A stretch of 64,000 nt of DNA from Salipaludibacillus neizhouensis. GTDB lineage: Bacteria > Bacillota > Bacilli > Bacillales > Salisediminibacteriaceae. The stretch is from positions 2,712,930 through 2,776,929 of the forward strand of contig NZ_KZ614146.1 of NCBI RefSeq assembly GCF_002886185.1, written 5' to 3'. The position numbers and the translations under genes were made by a program. Under the pieces are notes generated by a model. It saw nothing but the letters and a program-made list of their open reading frames with translations. It made no database searches and had not been told where the DNA came from. Position 1 is the stretch's first letter, and each line of letters starts with the position of its first letter. Of the stretch, positions 32,671 through 41,621 are shown one piece after another.

Positions 32671-33887
32671 GTGAAATCTCAACTTATTTAGAGGATTCTA
32701 ACCGGAAAATACGAAAAAAAGCAATGACGTTGACTGTAGAGGCATTTATTTCTAAAGAAACAGAATTGCAAAACATAATGAGCGATCTAATCGAACTTCG
32801 ACACAGAAAAGCAGAAAATGCCGACCTTCCTAATTATCGCGATTATATGTTCAAAAAGTATGAACGTTTTGATTATACTCCTGAGGATTGCACAAATCTC
32901 GCAGTTGCTATCCAAAAGCATGTAACCCCCTTAAATAAAAGACTTCAACGAGAGCATCAAAAAGAATTGGGAGTTGACGTATATAGACCATGGGATCGAA
33001 AAGGCGTTTCTAATGAACAGAAACCTCTTCAGCCATTTCATAATCGTAATGAACTTGTAGAGAAAACTACACAGATATTTTCAAATTTAGAACCCCGCTT
33101 TGCGGAGTTAATTACTACAATGGATAAACACGGGATGCTTGATTTAACAACTCGGAAGGGAAAATCACCAGGAGGATTCTGTGCACCTCTTCCTGTATCT
33201 GAGCTTTCTTTTATTTTTATGAACGCTTCAAAAACACACGATGATATGACTACGTTGTTGCATGAAATGGGCCACTGTATTCATAATGATTTAACAAAAG
33301 ATCTTCCTCTTAGTAAATACCGTGATACTCCAATGGAATCTGCTGAACTTGCTAGTATGACCATGGAGTTACTAACGATGGATCAATGGCATTTATTTTA
33401 CGATGATCAGGAAGATCTTAGACGAGCAAAAAAAGACCATTTAACTGGGATCGTTGGATTTTTACCATTTGGAATGGTCGTTGATCAATTTCAACATTGG
33501 TTGTATGAGAATCCAAATCATACTCCTGCAGAAAGAAAAATGAAGTTTAAAGAACTTCAGTTCCAAATAGATTCAAGCATTGTTGATTGGACAGGATACG
33601 AGGAATGGTCTGAAATAACGTGGCTTCGAATTCTTCATATTTTTGAAGTCCCATTTTATTTTGTAGAATACGTCATTGCGCAATTAGGTGCTTTGCAAAT
33701 GTATAAACAATATCGAACTAATCCGGAAAAAACGTTAGAAAACTACAAGCAGGCATTATCATTGGGAGCTTCTAAATCTCTGTCGGAAGTTTATAAAGCT
33801 GCCGGTATTCGTTTTGACTTTTCAGAAGAAATGATTAAAAACTTAATGGAGTTTGTAGAAGAAGAATTGGAAGCGTTGAATGACTAA
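32193..33887 (+). CDS. M3-family oligoendopeptidase (PepF-like)
   Basis: 564 residues, cytosolic zinc metallopeptidase that degrades oligopeptides. The zinc motif H357-E-M-G-H361 is in TTLLHEMGHCIHND with the third ligand glutamate in DTPMESAELASM downstream. The start matches the shorter M3B oligoendopeptidase group rather than classical PepF (about 600). RBS GAAGGAGG. A truncated dead copy lies 3.2 kb upstream. Its stop codon TAA (33885-33887) is again the first codon of a dispersed repeat. Confidence 0.93.
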   Translation: MSTFYQEKLNFQDPTSVEQSYKNLLNEDIETVKEMEAWLKQHSQIQNYIEEGLTGHYIDFQCQSDSETAKKAFEYDQQVIEPLVKKYEALLDEKFLSSPIKNQLDPLYYREFLKSKMNAKELFRESNIALEIEEDRLTTHYFEHTGSLTVDWNGEEKTLSEISTYLEDSNRKIRKKAMTLTVEAFISKETELQNIMSDLIELRHRKAENADLPNYRDYMFKKYERFDYTPEDCTNLAVAIQKHVTPLNKRLQREHQKELGVDVYRPWDRKGVSNEQKPLQPFHNRNELVEKTTQIFSNLEPRFAELITTMDKHGMLDLTTRKGKSPGGFCAPLPVSELSFIFMNASKTHDDMTTLLHEMGHCIHNDLTKDLPLSKYRDTPMESAELASMTMELLTMDQWHLFYDDQEDLRRAKKDHLTGIVGFLPFGMVVDQFQHWLYENPNHTPAERKMKFKELQFQIDSSIVDWTGYEEWSEITWLRILHIFEVPFYFVEYVIAQLGALQMYKQYRTNPEKTLENYKQALSLGASKSLSEVYKAAGIRFDFSEEMIKNLMEFVEEELEALND

Positions 33888-33918
33888 GAAAAACGCATAG
33901 CATCTTTTGTTAAATAGC
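33885..33918 (+). repeat. Dispersed palindromic repeat, copy G (left end only), starting at a stop codon
   Basis: TAAGAAAAACGCATAGCATC, then TTTTGTTAAATAGCG, directly fused to the terminator at 33919. Only the first 34 bases of the family are present. Confidence 0.75.
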
Positions 33919-33962
33919 GATGTCTCAAAAGGTCAAAATACACCTTTTGAGACATCCTTTTT
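33919..33962. terminator. Bidirectional terminator between the M3 peptidase and aldo/keto reductase genes
   Basis: Perfect stem GATGTCTCAAAAGGT / ACCTTTTGAGACATC with a CAAAATAC-like loop, then CTTTTT. The two genes converge here. Confidence 0.9.
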
Positions 33963-33963
33963 A

Positions 33964-34947
33964 CTAGTAAGCACCTCGAATATGCGCATGAACATTTTTT
34001 TCATAAAATGACTGGATTTCCGTTAATTCTTTCGGCGAATACTTTTTCGTAGAGATTGCTTTCAAGTTATTCTCAACTTGTTTGACGTTCTTGAAGCCTG
34101 GTATTACAGAGGATACAGCATGATGCTCCAATACCCATTTCAGCGCAGCCTGAGACATACTTTCTCTTCCTTTTGCAATCCATGATAGCTGTTCACTTAA
34201 TTCCACACCTTTTTCAAATGGAAGTCCAGCAAAAGTCTCTCCCACATTGAACTGCTGACCATCACGGTTAAAATCTCGATGATCATCCTTTTCAAATTGA
34301 TGATCACTCGAAAACTTTCCTGTCAAAAGGCCGCTTGCTAGTGGAACCCGCGCTAAAATCCCGACACCCTTTTCGATAGCTTGAGGAAAAAGCTCGGTAA
34401 CAGGTTTTTGTCGAAACATATTAAAGATGACTTGAAGTGCACGGACATTTTTATATTCCATACTGAGAAGTCCTTCTTCAACCGTCTCTACACTTACACC
34501 ATAATGACGAATTTTACCTTCAGCCTGTAATTTATCAAGTACTTCAAATACTTTACCATCCTTAAGAATTTCAATTGGCGGGCAGTGAATTTGGTATAAA
34601 TCTAGCCGCTCCCTTTTTAATCTTCTCAATGTATTTTCTAAATAATTGCGCACAGATTCTTCCGAGTAGGTTTTAGGATCATGGATATCACCAGCACGGC
34701 AAAACTTACTCGCTATATGGATACTGTCTTCTTTTCCTTTTGTTGCCTTAGCCAATAACTGCTCACTGTGACCGTCACCGTAGACATCTGCTGTATCTAG
34801 GAAATTAACTCCTTGATCGATGGCATACTCCAAGCCCTTTAGTGCTTCTTTATCATCGGTTCCCCCCCATGAACCACCGATAGCCCATGTTCCAAAGCTT
34901 AATTCACTAATCTTTAAATCTGTATTTCCAAGTCTGCGATAATTCAT
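33964..34947 (-). CDS. Aldo/keto reductase
   Basis: 327 residues, NADPH-dependent (beta/alpha)8 barrel. Catalytic tetrad visible: Asp and Tyr in FLDTADVYGDGHSEQLL, Lys in HIASKFCRAG, His in LYQIHCPP. The cofactor-binding C-terminal end SVIPGFKNVKQVENNL is present. It most resembles the general stress/YhdN-like group; the substrate is not predictable. RBS AAAGGGGGA upstream of ATG 34947. Confidence 0.92.
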   Translation of the reverse strand: MNYRRLGNTDLKISELSFGTWAIGGSWGGTDDKEALKGLEYAIDQGVNFLDTADVYGDGHSEQLLAKATKGKEDSIHIASKFCRAGDIHDPKTYSEESVRNYLENTLRRLKRERLDLYQIHCPPIEILKDGKVFEVLDKLQAEGKIRHYGVSVETVEEGLLSMEYKNVRALQVIFNMFRQKPVTELFPQAIEKGVGILARVPLASGLLTGKFSSDHQFEKDDHRDFNRDGQQFNVGETFAGLPFEKGVELSEQLSWIAKGRESMSQAALKWVLEHHAVSSVIPGFKNVKQVENNLKAISTKKYSPKELTEIQSFYEKNVHAHIRGAY

Positions 34948-35006
34948 TCTTATCCCCCTTTAAAATTTCCTTGTAGATCATTATAACGTGAATGAAGGCG
35001 TTAACA

Positions 35007-35315
35007 CTACTTTAATTTATCTTGTCTCTCTTGTTCTTTTTCTTTAAAGATTCGTATAAACTCTGTTGGATCCTCTTTGACACTATAAGAAAATACACCC
35101 TGGGAAGTATGAATATACAACATCGCATCTCCCCCGCTCATTTCTCTAAATGATATATCAAATACCCTCTCTATCGGGAATTGATGGTGTTTTGTTGCCA
35201 ATTTATCTTCGTATAGATACATTCTCCGCTCATACTCCACATTCTTCTGTTGAATACTGTTAATCTCCCTTATTACTTTTATATAAGGGTGGCTTGCTAC
35301 AAAATTATTTTCCAC
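35007..35315 (-). CDS. Hypothetical protein, PH-like fold possible
   Basis: 102 residues, soluble and charged. The stretch FPIERVFDISFREMSGGDAM followed by LYIHTSQGVFSYSVKEDPTEFI alternates short strands and ends in a helix, which looks like a small PH/GRAM-like domain, as in some short Bacillus cytosolic proteins. No family name can be given with confidence. RBS GGAATGGAAATG region is modest (AAAGGAATGG). Stands alone after the aldo/keto reductase gene. Confidence 0.6.
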   Translation of the reverse strand: MENNFVASHPYIKVIREINSIQQKNVEYERRMYLYEDKLATKHHQFPIERVFDISFREMSGGDAMLYIHTSQGVFSYSVKEDPTEFIRIFKEKEQERQDKLK

Positions 35316-35420
35316 ATTTCCATTCCTTTCTTTTGATACCTATTATTCCAATACGTAAATCAATTATTATATGTTTCAAGCATAACAAAAAGAACCTTAA
35401 AGCTATATATAAAGGACTTA

Positions 35421-35553
35421 TAGAGGATGTTCAAAAAGGAAGTTTGTTTTTCCTTTTTGAACATCCTCAAAGCAATGGGCGAAGCTGCTGCATTGCTTAA
35501 GCCTGGTCTGAGTGATTTTTCAGAACAGGCGAGTAGCATGTGTAACCATTGCA
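35421..35553 (+). repeat. MITE-like repeat, left copy (inverted relative to 37102-37262)
   Basis: Opens TATAGAGGATGTTCAAAAAG, with a 17-bp terminator-like hairpin (35423-35468), then AAGCAATGGGCGAAGCTGCT, TTAAGCCTG..CAGAACAGGC and TGTAACCATTGCA. The reverse complement of the right copy matches this over about 130 bases. The far terminal repeat is missing here. The hairpin could terminate transcription in both directions. Confidence 0.85.
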
Positions 35554-35742
35554 TGGAAAGAAATTTGAAGATGCGATGTCCGCGAAAGCGTCCACCTGTA
35601 ATGAATTCGATTTTCCCCGTTTGATTTTAACAACAATCTCTATATACCCTTTCCATATATAAGAAACTCTTTAGATTTCCTAAATATTTGATAGAATAGA
35701 TATCAGACAATGAATAATCTCATCATGAGGAAGGATTCGCCT

Positions 35743-37007
35743 ATGAAAAAATCTGTATCAAAACCTATTAAGCCCGATTTTTATTATGGTTGGTATATAG
35801 TCATCATTGGTGCCATGAGTTTATTTTTTCTGGACCAGGCCAAACATATTCTAATGCAGTATTTATAGATTATTATATTCTTGACTTTGGCTGGGAACGT
35901 TCGTTAGTATCCGGCATCTACTCCTCGGCAACACTAGCAGCTGGATTTTTATTATTCCTTGTCGGTTCCAGTATTGACAGATTCGGTCAACGAACGGTCT
36001 CGTTAACTGTTAGTATCTTGCTTGCAGCAGCTTGCTTTTGGAATAGTATCGTAGTTAATCCGTGGATGTTATTCATCGGTTTTTTCCTAATTCGGTTACT
36101 CGGTCAAGGTTCTATGACACTTGTTCCAAACACTCTCATCCCACAATGGTTTATTGAAAAAAGAGGCCGTGCATTCAGTATTATGATGCTCGGTGGATTT
36201 TTAAGCTCTACTCTCTTTCCTCCGTTTAATGCTTGGCTGATTACTAGTTTCGGTTGGGAAACTGCTTGGAGAATTTTAGGTGTGCTTATTCTTTTTCTTT
36301 TTGTTCCTGTAGCTTATTTTTTCATGAAAAATAAACCTGAAGAAATCGGGTTATTACCTGATAATAAAAAACCATCTACTGATGAAGAAGAAGAAAAATT
36401 AAAACGTGATTTAGATGTTTCATGGACACTGAAAGAAGCAATGAGAACAAAACAATTTTGGCTGATTTTGCTCTGTGTAGGTATTCCTTCGATGGTTAAC
36501 ACCGGTCTTACTTTCCATCTCATATCTATATTAGGTGGAAGTGGTCTTAGTACAACTGCCGCTGCATTTATTTTAAGTCTCATGGCAATGGTCGGTTTTC
36601 CAGTCACTATGATGGCTGGATTCGTATTAGAAAAAGTAAAAGTTCATTATATGTTTGCTTTTGTTTTCTTTGGCCAATTTATATTTATTATTACCCTGTA
36701 CTTTACAGAGTCATTCATGATGGCAGTAATTTTTGGATTAATATGGGGGTTTGTTGGCGGAATGGAGAGAATAGTCATTTCGGTTATTTTTCCAGATTAT
36801 TTCGGCAGAAGATACATAGGCAGCATCAAAGGAGTAGCAACAACAGTTACAGTATGTGCTTCTGCTTTTGGTCCTTTACCATTCGGAATAGCTTATGATT
36901 TATTTGGCGGATATCAAGAAATTCTACTTTTAACCTTGATTTTTCCTGCTCTCGGCCTCACGGCAAGCCTGCTTTCACCCAAACCTCATAAAAATATTAC
37001 TGCCTAA
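35743..37007 (+). pseudogene. MFS transporter (oxalate/formate-antiporter-like group), frameshifted near the N-terminus
   Basis: The proper start is ATG 35743 behind GAGGAAGG, reading MKKSVSKPIKPDFYYGWYIV. After SLFF the frame runs off at a run of six T (35824-35829). The +1 frame continues SGPGQTYSNAVFIDYYILDF, the family sequence. One missing T therefore splits the gene; the rest (about 395 residues, 11 more helices, motif GQRTVSLTVSILL after helix 2) is intact to 37007. It is either a real mutation, a phase-variable homopolymer, or a sequencing error. Flanked on both sides by inverted copies of a MITE-like repeat. Substrate unknown (a monocarboxylate is typical for the group). Confidence 0.8.
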
Positions 37008-37101
37008 CCCTTGGCTAATCATATTTTAGTGAGGTAATAACTTACTTTTTTGAAACACCGTTAAAAGAGGTTTTTTTTCCTATTCACTGCTATAATGTCT
37101 T

Positions 37102-37262
37102 TATAGAGTTTGTTCAAAAGGTATGTGCAATGGCTACACACGCTGCATGCCTGTTCTGAGAAAACCGCTCAGAACAGGCTTAAGACAATGCAGCAGCTTC
37201 GCTCATTGCTTAGAGGATGTTCAAAAAGGTAAAAAAACTACCTTTTTGAACATCCTCTATAG
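37102..37262 (-). repeat. MITE-like repeat, right copy (complete, with terminal inverted repeats)
   Basis: 161 bases with ends TATAGAGTTTGTTCAAAAGG (left) and, read inward from the right, TATAGAGGATGTTCAAAAAG: near-identical terminal inverted repeats of about 20 bases. Inside are the GCCTGTTCTGAG / CTCAGAACAGGC hairpin and the strong GAGGATGTTCAAAAAGGTA hairpin at 37213-37258. No ORF inside. Confidence 0.85.
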
Positions 37263-37290
37263 TAAATTATAGAGAAAGGCAGGGGTAAAC

Positions 37291-37482
37291 ATGGACCTAT
37301 TTACTGTTCCCGACCCTTCAGATAGTGGAATGGGATACGCGTATATCTTTATGATATTTGTATTAATTGCAGCTTCTTTCACTGTGTATAAACTAAAGAA
37401 GTTTAATAAAACAAAGCAAGAAGCCGAATCTCCTAAAGCTTATGATATGTATGAATCTAATAAAAAAGATAAGAACAGCTAG
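37291..37482 (+). CDS. Small single-span membrane protein, unknown
   Basis: 63 residues: a short N-terminal region, one transmembrane helix (YAYIFMIFVLIAASFTVYKL), then a highly charged cytosolic tail (KKFNKTKQEAESPK..). RBS AGAAAGGCAGGGG. It directly precedes pgeF (56 bases) on the same strand and may be co-transcribed. No family recognised. Confidence 0.65.
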   Translation: MDLFTVPDPSDSGMGYAYIFMIFVLIAASFTVYKLKKFNKTKQEAESPKAYDMYESNKKDKNS

Positions 37483-37538
37483 TTCTCTGCGACCATAGTA
37501 TAGAAGGAATATACATTGAAAGTATCGAGGTGTTCTTC

Positions 37539-38363
37539 ATGACTGAAGTTTTTAAAACGACAGCTGGTCCAATTATGCCATTATCCAATTGGCAGGACAA
37601 AAACCCAGCTTTGGTTGCTGGATTCACAACAAAATCCGGCGGCACAAGTAAAGGTTGTTTTGATTCAAATAATTTAGGGCTACATGTAGATGACAAAGCG
37701 GACACAGTTGCTCTAAATCGAAAAATCCTAGCTGATAAGCTAGGATTTCCTTTGACTTCTTGGGCTTGCGCTGAGCAAACACACCAGGATCATATTGTTA
37801 AAATCACTCCTGAATTAACTGGCTACGGTGCCTTGGAATACAAAGAGAGCATAAAAGGGACAGATGCTTTTTATACAAAAGAAACGAACGTCTTACTTAC
37901 GCTATGCTACGCTGACTGTGTCCCGCTATATTTCTATTCTGCTGAACAGGCCATGGTTGGCATTGCACATGCTGGATGGAAGGGAACTGTCAAGAACATA
38001 GGTGGTAAAATGATCGAACTTTGGCAGATCACTGAAGATGTCATACCTGCTGAGGTGAAAGTTACCATTGGTCCCTCAATAGGTGAATGTTGTTACAGAG
38101 TGGACCAACCAGTTATTGAACAAGTGAAAGAGGCTTTACAACCTTGTTCATTTAAAGATAAATTTTATGAAGAAATTAGCGCAGGACAATTCTCATTAGA
38201 TTTAAAAGGGATTAATAGACAACTCCTCCTTCAAGCTGGAGTATTAGAAGAAAACATTCAAACATCAACATACTGCACAAGTTGTGAAAAGGACTTATTC
38301 TACTCACACCGACGTGACCAGGGAAAGACTGGAAGAATGTTAAGTTATATTGGTTTTAAATAA
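37539..38363 (+). CDS. pgeF: Peptidoglycan editing factor PgeF (multi-copper polyphenol oxidase/laccase-like, YlmD family)
   Basis: About 274 residues, DUF152/YfiH fold. The metal/active site is seen in CAEQTHQDHI (His), LLTLCYADCVPLYF (Cys) and VGIAHAGWKGTVKNIGGKMI (His). SIGECCYRVDQPV and TSTYCTSCEKDLFYSHRRDQ complete the family. Known relatives are purine nucleoside phosphorylase/hydrolases that prevent L-Ser misincorporation in peptidoglycan. In Bacillus ylmD usually sits in the sigE-ylm cluster; here it is alone. The ATG at 37539 follows GAGGTG. Its terminator is split by repeat copy H. Confidence 0.9.
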   Translation: MTEVFKTTAGPIMPLSNWQDKNPALVAGFTTKSGGTSKGCFDSNNLGLHVDDKADTVALNRKILADKLGFPLTSWACAEQTHQDHIVKITPELTGYGALEYKESIKGTDAFYTKETNVLLTLCYADCVPLYFYSAEQAMVGIAHAGWKGTVKNIGGKMIELWQITEDVIPAEVKVTIGPSIGECCYRVDQPVIEQVKEALQPCSFKDKFYEEISAGQFSLDLKGINRQLLLQAGVLEENIQTSTYCTSCEKDLFYSHRRDQGKTGRMLSYIGFK

Positions 38364-38404
38364 AGCCAGTTTCCTTAAACGTTAATGTTTATATTTGAAA
38401 AATA

Positions 38405-38566
38405 GAAGTCTCAAAAGGTCAATAAGAAAAACGGCATAGCCGTCTTTTATTAAATACAGCGTGATCTTTTTAGCCACCCTCACTTAAGTATCAAGGGAAA
38501 CCCACCCTTGATACTTAAGTGAGGGTGGCTGTCATTTTACATTTTCTTATCTAATTTTGAGACTTC
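38405..38566 (+). terminator. pgeF terminator interrupted by a repeat insertion
   Basis: Arms GAAGTCTCAAAA (38405-38416) and TTTTGAGACTTC (38555-38566) are perfect 12-base complements followed by CTTTTATC. The same kind of hairpin, uninterrupted, ends the M3 peptidase gene at 33919-33962. Here the loop holds the 130-base repeat copy H. Confidence 0.65.
38423..38554 (+). repeat. Dispersed palindromic repeat, copy H, with a 26-bp perfect central hairpin
   Basis: Left end TAAGAAAAACGGCATAGCCG, TCTTTTATTAAATACAGCG block, then perfect 26-base arms at 38472-38497 and 38505-38530 (AGCCACCCTCACTTAAG.. and complement) with a 7-base AAACCCA loop. The right end is TTTTCTTATCTAA. The ends TAAGAAAA and TTTTCTTA are themselves inverted repeats. 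Confidence 0.88.
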
Positions 38567-38584
38567 CTTTTATCACTCTTTTAT

Positions 38585-40003
38585 TTATACATACCTTTTT
38601 TGAACCTTATTCCCATCAAAACTAAAAGCAATATTCCGATCGGAAATCACTGTTTCTATATGAACGTTTCTTCCCCAAAGCTGATATAAATACGGAAGAG
38701 TTTTCTCTAAATACTTCGTATCCAGTTCCACCCCTTCGTATTCATGAGTTAAATAAAGCTCTCCACCTTTTAAATAATCTCCATCCTTAACACTAATAAA
38801 TGGAAATCCTCCATTAACACGACTTTCAATGAGAGAATCCCTTACTTCAGTCCAGGATTTATCAGTAATTTTATATTCTCTTCCTTGTTTCTGAAACAGA
38901 TACATATCTTCTCGCCCAACTAAATCTTTCGTTAAATAATTTCTTACAAAAGAAATATCAGATTCAATCTCCCTTACTTCAAACATTTTCTCTCTTCCAC
39001 TATTTGGAAGAATCCCTTGAAGTTCTCGCATCTCTTGACTGGGGTTATTATATCTCTCTTCAATATCCTCAAACATTTTAAGACCAAGATAGTAAGGATT
39101 TATTTGGGTTTTTGAAGGCTGTACAACACCAGCATTCAGCTTAGCAAATTCTATCGCCTCACCTGATGTTAAATCAAGTTCTCGGATAATTCGTTGATGC
39201 CAATAAGAAGCCCAACCTTCATTCATGATTTTCGTTTCAAGTTGTGGCCAAAAATAAAGCATTTCTTCTCTCATCATTGTTAAGATATCTCGCTGCCATT
39301 CTTCCAACTCTTTACTATAATGCTCAATAAATAACAAAATATCTTTTTCAGGCTCTGGTGGAAATTGTTTCTTTTTCTTAAAATCAATTTTCTTATCCTG
39401 TTCCTCTTCTGTTATTTTCCATAAATCATCGTAGGGACCAGTTGCTTTCTTTACTTCCTCCTGTTCTTCCAACCAAATATCGTCTTTTGACCATCTGAGT
39501 TTAGGACGTTGCAAGCTCGGATCAATATGTTCTTGAATAGCCATGACAGCATCTAAAAACTTTTCTACTTCCTCACGGCCATGTAACATTTCATATGCGG
39601 AAATTCTTTCCGCAGTAGCAGTCATACTTTCCACCATATCTTTTCTGGTATTCGAGAATCTCACATTATTTTTAAAGAAATCACAGTGTGCTAATACATG
39701 GGCAATAATAAGTTTATTTTGAATGAGAGAATTCGTATCAAGTAAAAATGCGTAACATGGATTAGAGTTAATTACTAACTCGTATATTTTACTTAACCCT
39801 AAATCATATTGCAGTTTCATCTTATGGAATTGCTTTCCGAAACTCCAATGCCCGAACCTTGTTGGCATTCCATATGCTCCAAACGTGTAGATAATATCAG
39901 CAGGGCAAATTTCATACCTCATTGGATAAAAGTCCAAGCCAAAACCTTCCGCAATTTCAGTGATTTCATCAATTGCTTTTAATAATTCCTTATCCTGTTT
40001 CAT
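38585..40003 (-). CDS. spoVR: SpoVR family protein (stage V sporulation protein R)
   Basis: 472 residues matching the SpoVR/YcgB family: early [80 protein letters not shown] and HPT-like [20 protein letters not shown]. In B. subtilis the gene is expressed in the mother cell and its product affects spore cortex; the molecular activity is unknown. ATG at 40003 follows GGAGGGGGA. A clear sigma-E promoter could not be picked out by eye. Confidence 0.95.
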   Translation of the reverse strand: MKQDKELLKAIDEITEIAEGFGLDFYPMRYEICPADIIYTFGAYGMPTRFGHWSFGKQFHKMKLQYDLGLSKIYELVINSNPCYAFLLDTNSLIQNKLIIAHVLAHCDFFKNNVRFSNTRKDMVESMTATAERISAYEMLHGREEVEKFLDAVMAIQEHIDPSLQRPKLRWSKDDIWLEEQEEVKKATGPYDDLWKITEEEQDKKIDFKKKKQFPPEPEKDILLFIEHYSKELEEWQRDILTMMREEMLYFWPQLETKIMNEGWASYWHQRIIRELDLTSGEAIEFAKLNAGVVQPSKTQINPYYLGLKMFEDIEERYNNPSQEMRELQGILPNSGREKMFEVREIESDISFVRNYLTKDLVGREDMYLFQKQGREYKITDKSWTEVRDSLIESRVNGGFPFISVKDGDYLKGGELYLTHEYEGVELDTKYLEKTLPYLYQLWGRNVHIETVISDRNIAFSFDGNKVQKRYV

Positions 40004-40329
40004 ACTGATTCCCCCTCCTCTCTTTCTAATAACATATGAAACAGCCTAAGCTTTGATGAAAAGAAACTCTAAGCTATTGATAATGTAAGCGCTATATAAA
40101 AATTTACAATCCAACACTTTTTTAATCCAGTTGTCCCAATAATGAGACTGCTATCGCTTTCTTCGCAATTGATTAATTTGAAATGTTAGAATTTTTAACA
40201 AATAGCTGTTGACCTTCTTTCTAAATGGTTGTATGATTGGCTCCAATATCATATTTATTAGCGATAAGTGCATCCTAATTTATATGAACTGAATTTAGAA
40301 ACATTTTTCAAGGAAAGGAGTGAATCGGT
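40004..40329. promoter_or_regulatory. Divergent region spoVR / ilvE with a cre-like site
   Basis: 326 bases, no gene. At 40083-40097 the sequence ATGTAAGCGCTATAT matches the CcpA cre consensus except for one position. CcpA is known to activate the ilv-leu operon in B. subtilis, so the site is plausible but weak. No T-box is seen upstream of ilvE itself. Confidence 0.35.
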
Positions 40330-41238
40330 ATGAGCAGCCAATGGATTTTTCTTGCAGGCGAATTCGTGAAAAAAGAAGATGCCGTCGTTTCTGTGTATGA
40401 TCACGGTTTTTTATACGGCGATGGAGTATTCGAAGGTATTCGTGTTTACAGTGGTAATGTTTTTAAATTAGATGAACACTTACAACGACTCTATGAATCC
40501 GCACAATCTATCATGTTAAACATCCCATATGATAAGGAGGAGTTAGAGCAAATTATTGTAAATACCATCAGGAAAAATGAATTAGAAACTGCTTATATCC
40601 GAGTTGTTGTCTCACGCGGACCGGGAAATTTAGGTTTGGATCCTGCATCCTGTTCGCAACCTAAAGTAATAGTAATAGCTGAGGCACTCACTCTTTTCCC
40701 GAAGGAATTATATCAAAGAGGTTTAAGGCTTGGTTCTGTGTCAACTCGACGTAATCGACCAGACGTCTTAAGTCCGCAAGTGAAGTCATTGAATTATTTA
40801 AACAATATTCTCGTAAAACTAGAAGCGAATCAAGCTGGCGTTGATGAAGCGTTAATGTTAAATGATCAAGGCTATGTTACAGAAGGTTCAGCTGATAATA
40901 TATTTATCATCAAAAACAACACGATCTTCACTCCCCCGGTTTACTTAGGGGCTTTAGAGGGAATTACAAGAAATGCCATCATAGACCTCGCAAAAACAAA
41001 TGGGTATGTGATGAAAGAGTCTCCCTTCACTCGCCATGATGTCTATGTTGCTGATGAAGTCTTTCTAACAGGTACAGCAGTAGAAGTAATCGCGGTAGTC
41101 GAAGTTGATGGCCGGAAAATTAATAACGGTGAGCCGGGCAATATTACGAATCACTTATTGTCTGAATTCAGAAAAATTGTTACTATAGATGGTGTAGCTT
41201 GCTATAACGCTACTCAAAATAAAGCAATTGTAAGTTAA
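40330..41238 (+). CDS. ilvE: Branched-chain amino acid aminotransferase IlvE
   Basis: 302 residues, class IV PLP aminotransferase for Val, Leu and Ile. Marks: FLYGDGVFEGIRVY, PLP lysine in SPQVKSLNYLNNILVK (about residue 156), EGSADNIFIIKN and EVFLTGTAVEVIAVVEVDGR. The C-terminal LSEFRKIV segment is shorter than some homologues. RBS AAAGGAG. It precedes the T-box/ilvB leader on the same strand, as in many Bacillaceae where ilvE opens the branched-chain cluster. Confidence 0.93.
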   Translation: MSSQWIFLAGEFVKKEDAVVSVYDHGFLYGDGVFEGIRVYSGNVFKLDEHLQRLYESAQSIMLNIPYDKEELEQIIVNTIRKNELETAYIRVVVSRGPGNLGLDPASCSQPKVIVIAEALTLFPKELYQRGLRLGSVSTRRNRPDVLSPQVKSLNYLNNILVKLEANQAGVDEALMLNDQGYVTEGSADNIFIIKNNTIFTPPVYLGALEGITRNAIIDLAKTNGYVMKESPFTRHDVYVADEVFLTGTAVEVIAVVEVDGRKINNGEPGNITNHLLSEFRKIVTIDGVACYNATQNKAIVS

Positions 41239-41254
41239 AACTTCATTATTAAAA

Positions 41255-41573
41255 AGCGATGAAGGGAAAAAAGGTTTAAGGGTCTGTATTTACAGAGAGC
41301 CGGGGTTGCTGGAAGCCCGGAATTACAGCTTAATCCGACATCATCCTTGAGTGTTATGCTGAACGAGAATTCTCCATTAGGCGTAATCAGGTGTCTTAAA
41401 TACACCTGTTATCAAAAAAAGCACCTCTTTCTCAAGAAGTGCTTTATGAGACAATATCTGTAAAGGTATTGTAAATTCGGGTGGTACCGTGAAAAGTAAA
41501 GGTCTTTTCTCCCCGCAACTGTAGTAGTCTACTGATGTAGCTACGACCATTGTGGGAAGAATAGGCTTTTTTC
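41255..41573 (+). promoter_or_regulatory. T-box leader (isoleucine type) of ilvB operon
   Basis: Class I T-box: AGAGAG motif with the adjacent CCGGG..CCCGG hairpin (41294-41320), specifier region CCGACATCATCCTTGAG with ATC (Ile) codons at 41340-41342 and 41343-41345, stem III AAAGCACCT../AAGTGCTTT (41420-41448), T-box sequence GGGTGGTACCG at 41479-41489 and a terminator (41501-41573; TCTCCCC / GTGGGAAGA, ends CTTTTTT). Uncharged tRNA-Ile would favour antitermination. B. subtilis uses a Leu (CUC) specifier for this operon, so an Ile specifier is a difference. Confidence 0.9.
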
Positions 41574-41621
41574 TAATGATATAGACTAAATTGCAACATT
41601 TAAATTAGGAGGGATGACAAG

